Below the pieces are notes generated by a model. That model searched no databases, was not told the origin of the DNA, and was given only the letters and a program-made list of their open reading frames with translations. A stretch of 64,000 nucleotides of DNA from Candidatus Ferrigenium altingense (GTDB lineage Bacteria; Pseudomonadota; Gammaproteobacteria; Burkholderiales; Gallionellaceae). The translations under genes and the position numbers were made by a program. The stretch covers positions 1 to 64,000 of the forward strand of contig JAHRYS010000004.1 of NCBI GenBank assembly GCA_020621985.1, written 5' to 3'. Positions 53,150-62,748 of this stretch are shown in pieces. Position 1 is the stretch's first letter; each line of letters starts with the position of its first letter.

Positions 53150-55225
53150 ATGACATATAACTCACAACGCGCGCTTGAACTACTTCGTGCAGGTTCCGGT
53201 AATCCGCAGGCCGATTTTCGCGAAGGCCAGGAGGATGCGATTCGCCATATTGTCAAAGGCAACGGGCGACTGCTTGTGGTACAGAAAACGGGATGGGGTA
53301 AAAGCTTTGTTTACTTTATCGCCACCAAATTGTTGCGTGAGTTAGGCCATGGCCCGGCTCTGCTGATTTCACCCCTGCTTTCTTTGATGCGCAACCAGAT
53401 TTCCGCAGCAGAACGCATGGGCGTGCGTGCCGCAACCATCAATTCGGACAATCAGGATGATTGGACAGCAATTGAAGCCAATCTCGCAAATAATGAAATT
53501 GACATTTTGCTCATCTCGCCAGAGCGGCTAGCCAACGAGCGATTCAGCACGCAAGTTTTAGCGGGCATTGCCGCACAAATCTCCTTACTGGTGATTGACG
53601 AGGCGCATTGTATTTCCGACTGGGGCCATGATTTTCGTCCGCATTACCGTTTGTTGGAACGCATCGTAAAATCCTTGCCGCCAAACTTGCGCTTGTTAGC
53701 TACTACTGCCACAGCCAACAATCGAGTGATGGACGATCTGGTCGCCGTACTGGGGCCAAATATAGAAATCTTGCGCGGCGATTTGCACCGTCACTCACTT
53801 GCTTTGCAGACCATACGCTTGCCCAGTCAGGCAGAGCGCATGGCATGGATTGCAGAACAGCTCAATTCACTTCAGGGCAGCGGTATCATTTACGCGCTGA
53901 CTATTCGTGATGCAAATCAGGTGGCCGAATGGCTGAAATCTCAAGGCTTGATTGTTGAGGCCTACAGCGGGGAAACGGGCGACCGTCGTGAAGCTATCGA
54001 GCAAGCACTGTTGGCCAACCAGGTCAAAGCGCTGGTTGCCACAACGGCGCTTGGCATGGGCTTCGACAAACCCGATCTCTCCTTCGTTATCCATTACCAG
54101 ACTCCCGGTTCCGTTGTCGCGTACTACCAGCAAGTGGGGCGAGCCGGTCGAGCGTTGAAAGCAGCATATGGCGTCTTGCTCAGCGGCAATGAGGAGTTGG
54201 AAATCACCGACTATTTCATCGAGAGCGCTTTCCCCACTCGTGATGAAGTAGATGCAGTCCTCCGCGCATTGGAGGCTGAATCTGGCGGATTGTCGGTGCC
54301 AGAGTTGTTAGCCAGAATCAATGTGAGCAAGGGCCGAATTCAGAAAGCAATAGATTTGCTGGCACTTGAGTCGCCCGCGCCGATTGCCAAGCAAGGCAGT
54401 AAATGGCAATTGACCGCAGCCCAATTAAATAAGAGCTTTTGGGCGCGCGCTGAACGATTGACTGAGTTACGCCGCAGTGAACAACAGCAAATGCAAGAGT
54501 ATGTTGCTTTGACATCAGGACATATGGCTTTTTTGATTGGCGCACTGGATGGCGACACCAGCACCGTTACACCGCCACCTCTCCCACCTCTTTCTGCCAA
54601 CGTAAATCCAAAGATAGTTCAAGAGGCTATCGCATTCTTGCGACGCACCAGTCTGCCAATTGAACCGCGCAAGCAATGGCCTGCTGGCGGAATGCCTCTG
54701 TATGGAATAAAGGGGAAAATTTCTCCAACTCATCAAGCGCAGCCTGGCAAGGCGCTTTGCATTTGGGGGGATGCCGGATGGGGCGGACTGGTAAGACAAG
54801 GCAAGTATCATGATGGGCATTTTGCAAACGATCTGGTCGGCGCATGCGTTAAAATGATCGCCGACTGGAATCCGCAACCAGCTCCGACGTGGGTGACTTC
54901 CATCCCGTCGCAACGCCATCCGAAACTGGTGCCGGATTTTGCAAGCCGTCTCGCGACTGCAATGGATTTGCCTTTCCACGAAGTGTTGATTAAAACAGAC
55001 GAAAGACCCGAACAGAAAACTATGGCAAACAGTACGCAACAAGCCCGGAATATTGATGGCTCTCTGGCGCTAAACGGCGACCCCGTTCCTCCCGGTCCGG
55101 TGCTGTTGGTTGATGATATGGTCGATTCGCGCTGGACATTGACAGTTGCTGCATGGCTGTTGCGTAGCCATGGCAGCGGCGAAGTATATCCCTTGGCTTT
55201 GGCGCAAACCGGGCATGATGAATGA
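53150..55225 (+). CDS. RecQ-like helicase fused to a phosphoribosyltransferase-like domain
   Basis: The protein has 691 residues. The helicase half has Walker [10 protein letters not shown] (45-53), [25 protein letters not shown] and QQVGRAGRA. It lacks the zinc and HRDC modules of housekeeping RecQ. The C-terminal 200 residues end with a PRPP-binding-type motif [18 protein letters not shown] (about 651-668), as in ComF/PRTase proteins. It overlaps the DprA-like gene by 4 bases. A PRTase next to DprA recalls ShosTA, a defence toxin-antitoxin of a PRTase protein and a DprA-like antitoxin. The relation is inference. Confidence 0.85.
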   Translation: MTYNSQRALELLRAGSGNPQADFREGQEDAIRHIVKGNGRLLVVQKTGWGKSFVYFIATKLLRELGHGPALLISPLLSLMRNQISAAERMGVRAATINSDNQDDWTAIEANLANNEIDILLISPERLANERFSTQVLAGIAAQISLLVIDEAHCISDWGHDFRPHYRLLERIVKSLPPNLRLLATTATANNRVMDDLVAVLGPNIEILRGDLHRHSLALQTIRLPSQAERMAWIAEQLNSLQGSGIIYALTIRDANQVAEWLKSQGLIVEAYSGETGDRREAIEQALLANQVKALVATTALGMGFDKPDLSFVIHYQTPGSVVAYYQQVGRAGRALKAAYGVLLSGNEELEITDYFIESAFPTRDEVDAVLRALEAESGGLSVPELLARINVSKGRIQKAIDLLALESPAPIAKQGSKWQLTAAQLNKSFWARAERLTELRRSEQQQMQEYVALTSGHMAFLIGALDGDTSTVTPPPLPPLSANVNPKIVQEAIAFLRRTSLPIEPRKQWPAGGMPLYGIKGKISPTHQAQPGKALCIWGDAGWGGLVRQGKYHDGHFANDLVGACVKMIADWNPQPAPTWVTSIPSQRHPKLVPDFASRLATAMDLPFHEVLIKTDERPEQKTMANSTQQARNIDGSLALNGDPVPPGPVLLVDDMVDSRWTLTVAAWLLRSHGSGEVYPLALAQTGHDE

Positions 55226-56547
55226 ATCCTGTGCTCTCGCCTAACACCAAGGCAATTTTACTGCTTACCGCCCCGTTAATCGTGGGGCGTGGCGGTGCCG
55301 CATCCGATTTGCTTACGCCAAGCGAATACAAACGCTTGGCGCGCCACCTGCGCAACATACAGCGTCAACCGGCTGACCTTTTGTCAGCGGACGCAACGGA
55401 GCTGCTCCAGGCCTGCCAATCAGTAGTAGATCAAGGACGACTCAAACAACTTTTGGAGCGTGGTTTTTTATTGAGCCAGGCGGTAGAGCGCTGGCAGTCG
55501 CGCGCAATATGGGTGGTGAGCCGTGCCGATGCAGAATATCCGCGCCGACTGAAAGCGAGACTTAAGGAAGATGCGCCCGCTGTTCTATATGGATGCGGGG
55601 ACATCAATATTCTGGAAACGGGGGGCTTGGCTGTCGTTGGGTCACGGAATGTGAATGACACCTTGATCGATTACACGATTGAAATTGGCCGACTAAGTGC
55701 AAAGGCTGGTAGGACGCTAGTCTCAGGTGGAGCTAAGGGTATTGACCAAGCGGCGATGCGAGGCGCGCTTGAAGCGGGTGGGCTGGTAAGCGGCATGCTG
55801 GCAGATAGCCTGGAAAAGACTGCAATGAATCGTGAACACCGTAATTTGTTAATGGATGGGCAGTTAGTGCTGCTGAGTCCATACGATCCGAATGCAGGCT
55901 TTAATGTCGGCAACGCCATGCAGCGCAACAAGCTGATTTATTCTCTGGCAGATGCTGCTCTGGTTGTCAGTTCTGATTTGAACAAGGGCGGAACATGGGC
56001 TGGAGCAGTCGAACAACTGGATAAACTCCGGCTGCTCCCCATTTATGTACGCAGCGCAGGTGAAGCAGAAAAAGGCCTGGAAGCGCTTAGGCAAAAAGGC
56101 GCATTGCCTTGGCCAAACCCACAGGATGTGGACAGCTTCGATGCTGTATTTGATGTATCCCTTGGCGATATTTATGCTGCCGACCAGCTTAATCATTCGC
56201 TCTTTGTCAGAGAATCTGCTCCCTCATATCAACCAGAAAATTCAGATGAAGCTACCAGCCTTCCGCCAAGCAACAGTGAGACCACCGCTACGGTCATGGC
56301 AACGGAAACCGCAAGTCCGTCGGAAATCTTGTTTGCGGAAGTTCGCAAGTTGCTCACTCAACTTTTGAGATGCCCTATGAAAGATGTCGAGGTCGCCACT
56401 GAACTGCAAGTCTCCAATGCTCAGGCCAAAGAGTGGTTACGGCGATTACTTGAAGAAGGAGTCGTTGAGAAGCGATCCAAGCCAGTTTCATATGTGGTCA
56501 AACAGGCATCACTTTTTGAGCAAGGAACTCCTACCGATGATGTGTAA
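55222..56547 (+). CDS. DprA-like (Rossmann) protein with C-terminal winged helix
   Basis: The protein has 441 residues. The DprA/LOG core has [11 protein letters not shown] (136-146) and [23 protein letters not shown] (165-187), with [15 protein letters not shown] later. A low-complexity Ser/Thr/Glu linker (about 330-365) leads to a winged helix ([30 protein letters not shown]). It is longer and more divergent than the transformation protein DprA and is coupled to the RecQ-PRTase gene, so a specialised role beside that protein is likely. Confidence 0.85.
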   Translation: MNPVLSPNTKAILLLTAPLIVGRGGAASDLLTPSEYKRLARHLRNIQRQPADLLSADATELLQACQSVVDQGRLKQLLERGFLLSQAVERWQSRAIWVVSRADAEYPRRLKARLKEDAPAVLYGCGDINILETGGLAVVGSRNVNDTLIDYTIEIGRLSAKAGRTLVSGGAKGIDQAAMRGALEAGGLVSGMLADSLEKTAMNREHRNLLMDGQLVLLSPYDPNAGFNVGNAMQRNKLIYSLADAALVVSSDLNKGGTWAGAVEQLDKLRLLPIYVRSAGEAEKGLEALRQKGALPWPNPQDVDSFDAVFDVSLGDIYAADQLNHSLFVRESAPSYQPENSDEATSLPPSNSETTATVMATETASPSEILFAEVRKLLTQLLRCPMKDVEVATELQVSNAQAKEWLRRLLEEGVVEKRSKPVSYVVKQASLFEQGTPTDDV

Positions 56548-56583
56548 CTCATGGTAGATAAATGACGAATATCGTCACTTTTC

Positions 56584-58401
56584 ATGGCCACCCTAATCCC
56601 CTCCCTTGGCGCCGCCCGCTTCGATGCGCGCGGCGAACTGCGCCTAGCAGAACGGTTGAAGGACTGCCTCGAAGACAACGCCTGGGTGTGGCACAACATT
56701 CCGGTCGGGCCTTTCGGCAGGCATCCCGATTTCGTGGCGTTGCATCCGCAGCAGGGCATCGTGGTGCTGGAGGTGAAGGACTGGCGGCTGGATACGATAG
56801 TCAATGCAAACAGCAAGCAGGTCGAGCTGATGACTGATCGGGGCAGTGTGTCGACTGACAACCCTTTCGAGCAGGTGCGCAACTACATGTTCAACGTGGT
56901 GGATACGTTGAAGCGCGATCCGCTGCTGGTCAACGAAGGGGGAAGCTTCAAGGGCAAGCCGGTATTTTCTTTCGGGCACGGCGTGGCATTCGCCAACATC
57001 ACGCGCAAGCAGTTTGAGCAGACCGATTTGCGTGAGGTGTTTCCGCCGGAGCGCTGCATCTTCCGCGACGAGATGGCGGAGAAGGTCGATGCTGAAGCGT
57101 TTCGCGAGCGAGTCTGGCGCATGGTGTCGCCGCGCATTGGGCCTGCATTGTCGCTGCCGCAGATCGACCGGGTGCGTGCGCTATTGTTCCCGGAGATTCG
57201 TGTCACCCAGATTGCTCTGCCGTTTGACGAGCCGTCTACGAAATCCTCGCCCGCCGATGACCGTATGTTGGAAGTGATGGACATGCAGCAGGAGTTGCTG
57301 GCGCGCAGCATGGGCGAGGGACACCGCATCGTGCGCGGCGTGGCGGGTTCGGGCAAGACGCTGATCCTGGCGTTCCGCGCCGAGCAGATCGCGCGCGCGG
57401 CGAGCCGCCCGGTGCTGCTGTTGAGTTACGCGAACGGTATATCGGGTCGGCTGGAGAATGCGATGCAGGACAGAGGGGTGGAGGACAAGGTGATCACCTC
57501 GACCTTCCATTCCTGGTGCTTCAGGATGCTGCGCGAGTACGGCCTCCCCGCGCCCAACCGCAAGGACTTCGCCGACAAGAACGCATGGTATGCCGCCAGC
57601 GTGCAGGCCGTGCTCGATGCCGCCGAGCGTGGACTGATTCCGGGCGGCCAGTACGACGCGGTGCTGATCGACGAGGCGCACGACTTCGAGCCGCAATGGC
57701 TGGCGCTGGCGGCGAAGATGGTCAACCCGGACACAAAGGCGCTGATGATCGTTTACGACGATGCGCAGGCGATTTACAAAGGGCGGAAGCGCCCGGTCTG
57801 GAAGCAGCTCGGCATTGAGGCCGCCGGACGCACTACGGTGCTCAAGGTGAATTACCGCAACACCGCGCAGATATTGCGCTTCGCGCGCAAGTTCGCCGCC
57901 GATGTGATCGGCGCACCGGGCGTATGCGCCGGTGACGAGAGTGCGATCCTGATGCCGGAAGACGGCGGGCGCGAGGGTGTGGAGCCGGTGGTGCGCCAGT
58001 GCGTGAGCCATGACGGTGAAGCCCATGCGATCGCGGAATGGCTGCAGGGGCGCAAGGCCGCCGGTTACCAGTGGGGGCAGATGGCACTGCTGTATCCCCG
58101 GCATTTCATCGGCGAGCGATTCGAAAAAATACTGGCGAAATCCGGCATACCGATTGACGTGGCAAAAGATCATGGCAACCGCATACAGATAGAACGCGAC
58201 GAGGTGCGCTTCCTGTCCATGCACAACGCCAAGGGGCTGGAGTTCCCCTGCGTGGCAATCGGCGGATTGGGTGAGCTAAAGAAGGCCGAGGACATAGAAG
58301 ACGACATACGCCTGACCTACGTCGCCATCACGCGCGCGACGCACGAGGCATTCATCACTTACTCGAATATGTCGGAACTGGTCGGGCGGCTGGTGGTGTA
58401 G
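56584..58401 (+). CDS. NERD-domain nuclease fused to a UvrD/Rep-type helicase
   Basis: The protein has 605 residues. The N-terminal NERD (nuclease-related) domain has PD-(D/E)xK-like residues Asp49, Glu63 and Lys65 in HPDFVALHPQQGIVVLEVKDW. The SF1 helicase has Walker A GVAGSGKTLIL (about 252-262), AVLIDEAHDF, YDDAQAIYKGRKRP and the C-terminal MHNAKGLEF and TYVAITRATHEAF. It lies 36 bp after the DprA-like gene on the same strand but is richer in GC, so it may have joined separately. Related nuclease-helicases occur in phage-defence islands. Confidence 0.88.
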   Translation: MATLIPSLGAARFDARGELRLAERLKDCLEDNAWVWHNIPVGPFGRHPDFVALHPQQGIVVLEVKDWRLDTIVNANSKQVELMTDRGSVSTDNPFEQVRNYMFNVVDTLKRDPLLVNEGGSFKGKPVFSFGHGVAFANITRKQFEQTDLREVFPPERCIFRDEMAEKVDAEAFRERVWRMVSPRIGPALSLPQIDRVRALLFPEIRVTQIALPFDEPSTKSSPADDRMLEVMDMQQELLARSMGEGHRIVRGVAGSGKTLILAFRAEQIARAASRPVLLLSYANGISGRLENAMQDRGVEDKVITSTFHSWCFRMLREYGLPAPNRKDFADKNAWYAASVQAVLDAAERGLIPGGQYDAVLIDEAHDFEPQWLALAAKMVNPDTKALMIVYDDAQAIYKGRKRPVWKQLGIEAAGRTTVLKVNYRNTAQILRFARKFAADVIGAPGVCAGDESAILMPEDGGREGVEPVVRQCVSHDGEAHAIAEWLQGRKAAGYQWGQMALLYPRHFIGERFEKILAKSGIPIDVAKDHGNRIQIERDEVRFLSMHNAKGLEFPCVAIGGLGELKKAEDIEDDIRLTYVAITRATHEAFITYSNMSELVGRLVV

Positions 58402-58439
58402 GTCACGCTCGGCATTGAAATCAAATTGACTGCAAAGCC

Positions 58440-58784
58440 TCAAGCCGCTTTGAGCATGAAATCCACATGGATAGCATCGTAGGGAAACACGATCATCCCC
58501 TCGTCTGTTTTTGACAGCAGCCCCGCGTTAAGCAATGCAGTCACGTCGCCGTGGACGGCTTTTACTCCGCGTTCCACATGCCGCGCCGCTTCGCGGATGG
58601 ACATCGCCCCCGCGCCCGTCATCGTGCTCAGCAGCTTCCAGCGTTTTCCGGACAATACCTTGAACAGCAGCTCGGGCGATTCGAAGCTGATGCGCGGCGC
58701 AGAGGCCTTGCCGCTCTTCCATGCTTGGGTGAAGTCACCCAGCGTGTCCGTCAATGGGCGCACATCAATCGTTACTGTTTTCAT
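58440..58784 (-). CDS. Winged-helix antitoxin-like regulator (HVO_A0114-type)
   Basis: The protein has 114 residues. The HTH core SPELLFKVLSGKRWKLLSTMTGAGAMSIREAARHVERGVKAVHGDVTALLNAGLL fits the antitoxin partner of TumE-type toxins. Its ATG is overlapped by the end of a short toxin-like remnant (58765-58851), reproducing the usual toxin-antitoxin overlap. The toxin is lost, so it is probably an orphan. Confidence 0.75.
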   Translation of the reverse strand: MKTVTIDVRPLTDTLGDFTQAWKSGKASAPRISFESPELLFKVLSGKRWKLLSTMTGAGAMSIREAARHVERGVKAVHGDVTALLNAGLLSKTDEGMIVFPYDAIHVDFMLKAA

Positions 58785-58851
58785 CTCGCCACCTCTTCAC
58801 ATCCTCAAAAAAATCCGCCACCAATCGTTCAACCGAGACAAAGCGGTAGGG
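58765..58851 (-). pseudogene. C-terminal remnant of a TumE-like toxin
   Basis: In frame on the minus strand after a stop codon is the peptide PYRFVSVERLVADFFEDVKR followed by WRDENSND. The VSVE-L--DF--DV end is typical of the TumE family C-terminus. It overlaps the first 20 bases of the antitoxin gene. There is no upstream body of the toxin before the MFS gene begins, so the gene is deleted rather than interrupted. Confidence 0.55.
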
Positions 58852-58889
58852 TCAGTGTCGGTTGATCCGCATATGTGAGACAACCCCGT

Positions 58890-60182
58890 TTAACTCTTTA
58901 TTGGTAAATCTGACACGGTCCTCATCGGCGACGCCACCAGCGCTATCGATGCAATCGCGAACAGGAGCACGCCGCTACCGGCAAATAATTCACCGACGCT
59001 GACGCTGCGCATCAGCCAGCCGGTGAGCGCAGCCGATACCGGGGCTATCCCCATAAAAATGAACATGAACAAGCTCATGGTTCTGCCCATCCTGAAAGCC
59101 GGTACGCGGCGCTGCAGCCACGTGTACACGGCAACCTGCACGAATCCGCCCAGCATCCCGATGGCTAGCAGTATTGCCGCGCCTGCCCATGTCGTATGGA
59201 TCGCCCCCATGGGTGCGATGAGCATGCCTACCATGCCGTCTACGACCAATATCGTCATGCCTAGGCTGCCGACGCGGATGTTCGATCGGACCCCAGAGAT
59301 AATCATGCCGACCAAGGTGCCCGCACCGTGCGCTCCCATCAAGATTCCGAATGCGGCAACGCCGTCGCTCATGGTATTGGCCAGGACCGGCAACGCGACC
59401 TGAACCAGCCCGCTGATTAACAAGGCAATCGCCGCCCAGTAAAGAAAGCAAGTGCGCAGGTCTACATTGCTCCAGCAATAGCGCAGATTTTCTGCGACGG
59501 AATTGAGGATGTGCGCTTGATTGGCGGGGTCGGCAGGCGCAGGATTCCATCGTACTGCCACCTTGGTCAGCGTGAATGCCGAAACGGCAAAGCTGAGCGC
59601 ATCCAGCAAGAATGCAACGCCTAAACCTTGGGAATCCGCAGCGATACCCGCACTCTTATCGCTGAACAACGCAATGAGCAAACCCGCGAGCAACGGTCCG
59701 ATGAACATCGTCAACTGCCGCAGACCCAGCATCATGCCGTTCGCGCCCTGCAGTTGCTCGGCCTTAACGACAAGCGGCAATATTGCGGAGCCGGATGGGA
59801 TGCTGAACGCCGTCGCCAATCCTATCGCCAGCGACAGCGCATACACCATCCAGAGGCCCAGACTATTGCTCAGCACCAAAAACGCGAGCGAACCAAGCAG
59901 GAAGGTATTGATATATTTAGTCAGCATCAACACACGCTTGGCCGAATAGCGGTCAACCAGCGCGCCGCCAATCAACATGAACAGCGCCCTCGGCACGCCG
60001 GTTAGCGCAAGCGCGATGCCAAGCGCAAGCGTGTCTTCAGTCATTTTCAACACCAGCCACGGCAAGGCGATCAGCGTGAATTGATCCCCGAGCATGGAAA
60101 GTGCCGAGCCGCTTAACAGCCACTTGAAACTGGGGTCCTTGAATAACGCTGGGCTTTTATTTTCAGGTTGCTTATTGCTCAC
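58890..60182 (-). CDS. MFS transporter (DHA/MdtH-like efflux type)
   Basis: The protein has 430 residues with about 12 TM segments. It starts at GTG 60182, chosen for AGGAG 7 bases upstream; GTGA overlaps the stop of the DUF2239 gene. Motif A-like GALVDRYSAKRVLMLTKY lies after TM2, and SALSMLGDQFTLIALPWLVLKMT opens TM1. It belongs to the broad drug or metabolite efflux group; substrate unknown. It is co-transcribed with DUF2239 from the palindromic promoter at 60826-60871. Confidence 0.88.
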   Translation of the reverse strand: MSNKQPENKSPALFKDPSFKWLLSGSALSMLGDQFTLIALPWLVLKMTEDTLALGIALALTGVPRALFMLIGGALVDRYSAKRVLMLTKYINTFLLGSLAFLVLSNSLGLWMVYALSLAIGLATAFSIPSGSAILPLVVKAEQLQGANGMMLGLRQLTMFIGPLLAGLLIALFSDKSAGIAADSQGLGVAFLLDALSFAVSAFTLTKVAVRWNPAPADPANQAHILNSVAENLRYCWSNVDLRTCFLYWAAIALLISGLVQVALPVLANTMSDGVAAFGILMGAHGAGTLVGMIISGVRSNIRVGSLGMTILVVDGMVGMLIAPMGAIHTTWAGAAILLAIGMLGGFVQVAVYTWLQRRVPAFRMGRTMSLFMFIFMGIAPVSAALTGWLMRSVSVGELFAGSGVLLFAIASIALVASPMRTVSDLPIKS

Positions 60183-60790
60183 GATTTTTCTCCTGTCACT
60201 CCGAATGCGCGCAATGCAAGCCTGCGGGCATGGTCGCGCACGTCGACCAGCCACGCCTCGGTGAGCACACTGAATTGCTCTGGTTTCCCCGCGAACAGCG
60301 CGCGCACCGCATCTTCATAGCCGGGCAAATTCCCCGCCATCGCCGACATGAAACGGTACGCCGATTCCTGCGCCTTTCTGATGCGGTCTTTGGTTTCGTT
60401 GATGCGGCTTGCCTCCTCCACCAGTTTGCGCAACGCCACCGATGCGCCGCCCGGTTGCGCCGCCAGCCATTCCCAATGGCGCGGTAGCAGTGTCACCTCG
60501 CGTGCGGTCACGCCCAGCTTGGGGCGCCCCGGTGCACGTGCCACCGCCTCACTCTCGACCACAGCTTCTTGAGCGGTCGGCTGCGGCAAGCGATGCAGCA
60601 TCGCCTTCAACGTACCGCGAAAATCCACCTCGACCGGCTCGCTCGTCATATCGTCGAAGATCAGAATGTGGTTCTGCTCGCCCGCATCGATGCGCTGCTT
60701 GACCGCAGCAGCGACCGAATGCAGGTCGCCAGCAGCGATGCGTTGCACCCCCACAAAGGCGATGCAGGATGTAGAAGATGCCGTATTCAT
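60179..60790 (-). CDS. DUF2239-family protein
   Basis: The protein has 203 residues from ATG 60790. The family start is CIAFVGVQRIAAGDLHSVAAAVKQRI, then ILIFDDMTSEPVEVDFRGT. The middle (RPKLGVTAREVTLLPRHWEWLAAQPGGASVALRKLVEEA) is shared by the family and looks like a helical DNA- or nucleotide-binding part. Function is not known. It is coupled to the MFS gene by a GTGA overlap, and DUF2239-MFS may be an inducible resistance unit (inference). Confidence 0.85.
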   Translation of the reverse strand: MNTASSTSCIAFVGVQRIAAGDLHSVAAAVKQRIDAGEQNHILIFDDMTSEPVEVDFRGTLKAMLHRLPQPTAQEAVVESEAVARAPGRPKLGVTAREVTLLPRHWEWLAAQPGGASVALRKLVEEASRINETKDRIRKAQESAYRFMSAMAGNLPGYEDAVRALFAGKPEQFSVLTEAWLVDVRDHARRLALRAFGVTGEKS

Positions 60791-60825
60791 ATAAATGTCC
60801 GTCGTATCGAGTAATGACAGGCTTG

Positions 60826-60871
60826 ATTTTACCCGGATAAAACTATCTGTCAATATTACCCGGGTAATATT
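60826..60871 (-). promoter_or_regulatory. Promoter with palindromic operators for DUF2239-MFS
   Basis: On the minus strand, -35 TTGACA (60848-60853) and -10 TAAAAT (60826-60831) have a 16-bp spacer. A perfect 20-bp palindrome AATATTACCCGGGTAATATT (60852-60871) overlaps the -35, and a second related near-palindrome TTTTACCCGGATAAAA (60827-60842) covers the spacer and -10. This is a classic repressor layout; no repressor gene lies beside it. Confidence 0.75.
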
Positions 60872-60988
60872 TCGCAAATCGTAACTAAGGGTGCCGGGAA
60901 CGAATTGATTTCGGAAAAAAGCCATCTCGACACGCGAACAGCACAAGGCTATCCTTGACGCTGCATTCACTGGGAAAGGAGCATTGCC

Positions 60989-61258
60989 ATGCCTACCATC
61001 AGCATGTTTTTCGGCATTCTCATTCGCATGTATTTCTTCGACGACAAACAGCACCATGCGCCGCATATACACGCGGAATGCCAAGGCCAGCAAGCTGTTT
61101 ACCTGATCGAAACCGGCGAACGCATTTCGGGTAATATGCCGCCCAACAAGGAGAAGCTGATTCAGGCATGGATGGTCATCCACAAGGATGAGCTGTTTGC
61201 CGATTGGGCTTTGGCCGTTAAAGGCGAAGAGCCTTTCCGCATCGAACCGCTGCGCTAG
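60989..61258 (+). CDS. DUF4160-family protein
   Basis: The protein has 89 residues. The conserved block MPTISMFFGILIRMYFFDDKQHHAPHIHAECQGQQAVYLIETGERISG, with its HHAPHIHA histidines, identifies DUF4160. The next gene is DUF2442 after 8 bp; the two are commonly adjacent and have been proposed as a toxin-antitoxin-like pair. Activity is not established. Confidence 0.9.
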   Translation: MPTISMFFGILIRMYFFDDKQHHAPHIHAECQGQQAVYLIETGERISGNMPPNKEKLIQAWMVIHKDELFADWALAVKGEEPFRIEPLR

Positions 61259-61266
61259 AAAATGAT

Positions 61267-61521
61267 ATGAACCCTTACATTACTGCCGTTCAGCCACTGG
61301 AAAATTATGAGTTGCTGCTCACCTTCGCCAACGGCGAGCAGCGTATCTTCGACGCCAAACCATATCTGGATAAAGGCGTGTTTAAACGCTTGCGCGAGCG
61401 CGGCACATTCCTGGGTGCACGCGTCGTTGCCGGTTCGATCGAGTGGCCCGGAGAGATCGACCTCAGCTACGACACGCTTTATCTGGAAAGCCAGCCCGTC
61501 TCTGCCATGCAAGCCGCATAA
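61267..61521 (+). CDS. DUF2442-family protein
   Basis: The protein has 84 residues with the family pattern AVQPLENYELLLTFANGEQRIFDAKPYLDKGVFKRLRERGTF and the end WPGEIDLSYDTLYLES. It follows DUF4160 by 8 bp and is probably its partner (putative antitoxin or DNA-binding half). Confidence 0.9.
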   Translation: MNPYITAVQPLENYELLLTFANGEQRIFDAKPYLDKGVFKRLRERGTFLGARVVAGSIEWPGEIDLSYDTLYLESQPVSAMQAA

Positions 61522-61695
61522 CACGCGTCATCCTTTAAGGCAGGTTGAAGGAAGCACTTTTTTACCGCTTAGCCACCCCTCGAAACTCCGCTTCGCTCGT
61601 ATTCGAGGGAATGACGATTTATTCAGCGCTTCCGTAACAGAGACTCCCCCGCAATTATTTTCAAACCAACTTTGATTCCCGCTTCTCACTCCCCC

Positions 61696-62697
61696 ATGCG
61701 TATCGCACAGCTTCGCCAACGTCTGCGCGATCTCGGCACCAAGCCGTGCCACGAGGATCGTCTGCTGCGCGGCTGGACTCAGGTCTGCTCGTACGACAGG
61801 AAGCACAGCCCCGCAGAGGCTTTCTTTCCGCTCGCGCTGCGCAATGAGTTGTCCGCCATTGAAGCGGAGTTGCATGGGCTGGCGCGCCTGCACGGTGAAT
61901 ATCCCGCCGATGATGAGGTGGCCCGGCTGCTGGTGGAACTGGCCGATGGCCAGATGGTGGAGAGCGTGCTGCTGCCGCGTGGCGGCCTGTGCGTTTCGAC
62001 GCAGGTGGGTTGTGCCGTGGGGTGCGTGTTCTGCATGAGCGGCCGCGCCGGCTTGCTGCGCCAGCTCGGCAGCGCCGAGATCGTCGCCCAGGTGGTGCTT
62101 GCGCGCAAACGCCGCGCCGTGAGCAAGGTGGTATTCATGGGCATGGGCGAACCGGCCCACAATCTCGACAATGTGCTCGAAGCGATTGAGCTGCTTGGCA
62201 CACAAGGCAACATCGGCCACAAGAACCTGGTCTTCTCCACGGTCGGCGACCTGCGCGTGTTCGAGCGTCTTTCTCACGAAACAGTGAAACCGGCGCTCGC
62301 CCTCTCGCTGCACACCACCGATGCGGCACTGCGCGCCCGATTGCTGCCTCGCGCGCCGCAGATCGCCATCGAAGAGCTGGTGGAACGCGCCGAAGCGTAT
62401 GCGCGCGCCACCGGCTATCCGGTTCAATATCAATGGACGTTGATCGAGGGCGTCAACGACAGCGATGCCGAGATGGAGCGGATCGCGCAGCTCCTCGCCG
62501 GGAAATACGCCATCATGAACTTCATCCCCTTCAACGAAGTCGACGGACTCGACTATCGCCGCCCCTCACCAGAACGCACTGCGTTCATGGTGCAAACCCT
62601 TAAGCAGCATGGCATCCTCGCCAGGATACGCGATTCAGCAGGGCAGGAGATCGAAGGGGCGTGCGGGCAGTTGCGCGCACGGGCAGTGAAAGCATGA
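61696..62697 (+). CDS. RlmN/Cfr-family radical SAM RNA methyltransferase, short paralog
   Basis: The protein has 333 residues from ATG 61696. The radical SAM cluster motif is CAVGCVFC after RGGLCVSTQVG. VVFMGMGEPAHNLDNVLEAI, STVGDLRVFERL, LALSLHTTDAALR and the late cysteine in EIEGACGQLR (the methyl-carrying Cys position) are all present. It is the shorter type that occurs beside a standard RlmN in many betaproteobacteria, so the target base is uncertain. Confidence 0.87.
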   Translation: MRIAQLRQRLRDLGTKPCHEDRLLRGWTQVCSYDRKHSPAEAFFPLALRNELSAIEAELHGLARLHGEYPADDEVARLLVELADGQMVESVLLPRGGLCVSTQVGCAVGCVFCMSGRAGLLRQLGSAEIVAQVVLARKRRAVSKVVFMGMGEPAHNLDNVLEAIELLGTQGNIGHKNLVFSTVGDLRVFERLSHETVKPALALSLHTTDAALRARLLPRAPQIAIEELVERAEAYARATGYPVQYQWTLIEGVNDSDAEMERIAQLLAGKYAIMNFIPFNEVDGLDYRRPSPERTAFMVQTLKQHGILARIRDSAGQEIEGACGQLRARAVKA

Positions 62698-62748
62698 GCC
62701 CACTCAATTCAAAATACCTATCTCCCCATATGGGAATCTTTAATAATC

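Noticed and set aside
56562..56837. Small plus-strand frame overlapping the start of the NERD-helicase gene
   Set aside because: It has no motif, and the NERD domain in the other frame is clear.
60791..61183. N-terminal extension of the DUF2239 protein to 61183
   Set aside because: It would run through the promoter and palindromic operator and antisense to DUF4160; the family start is at 60790.
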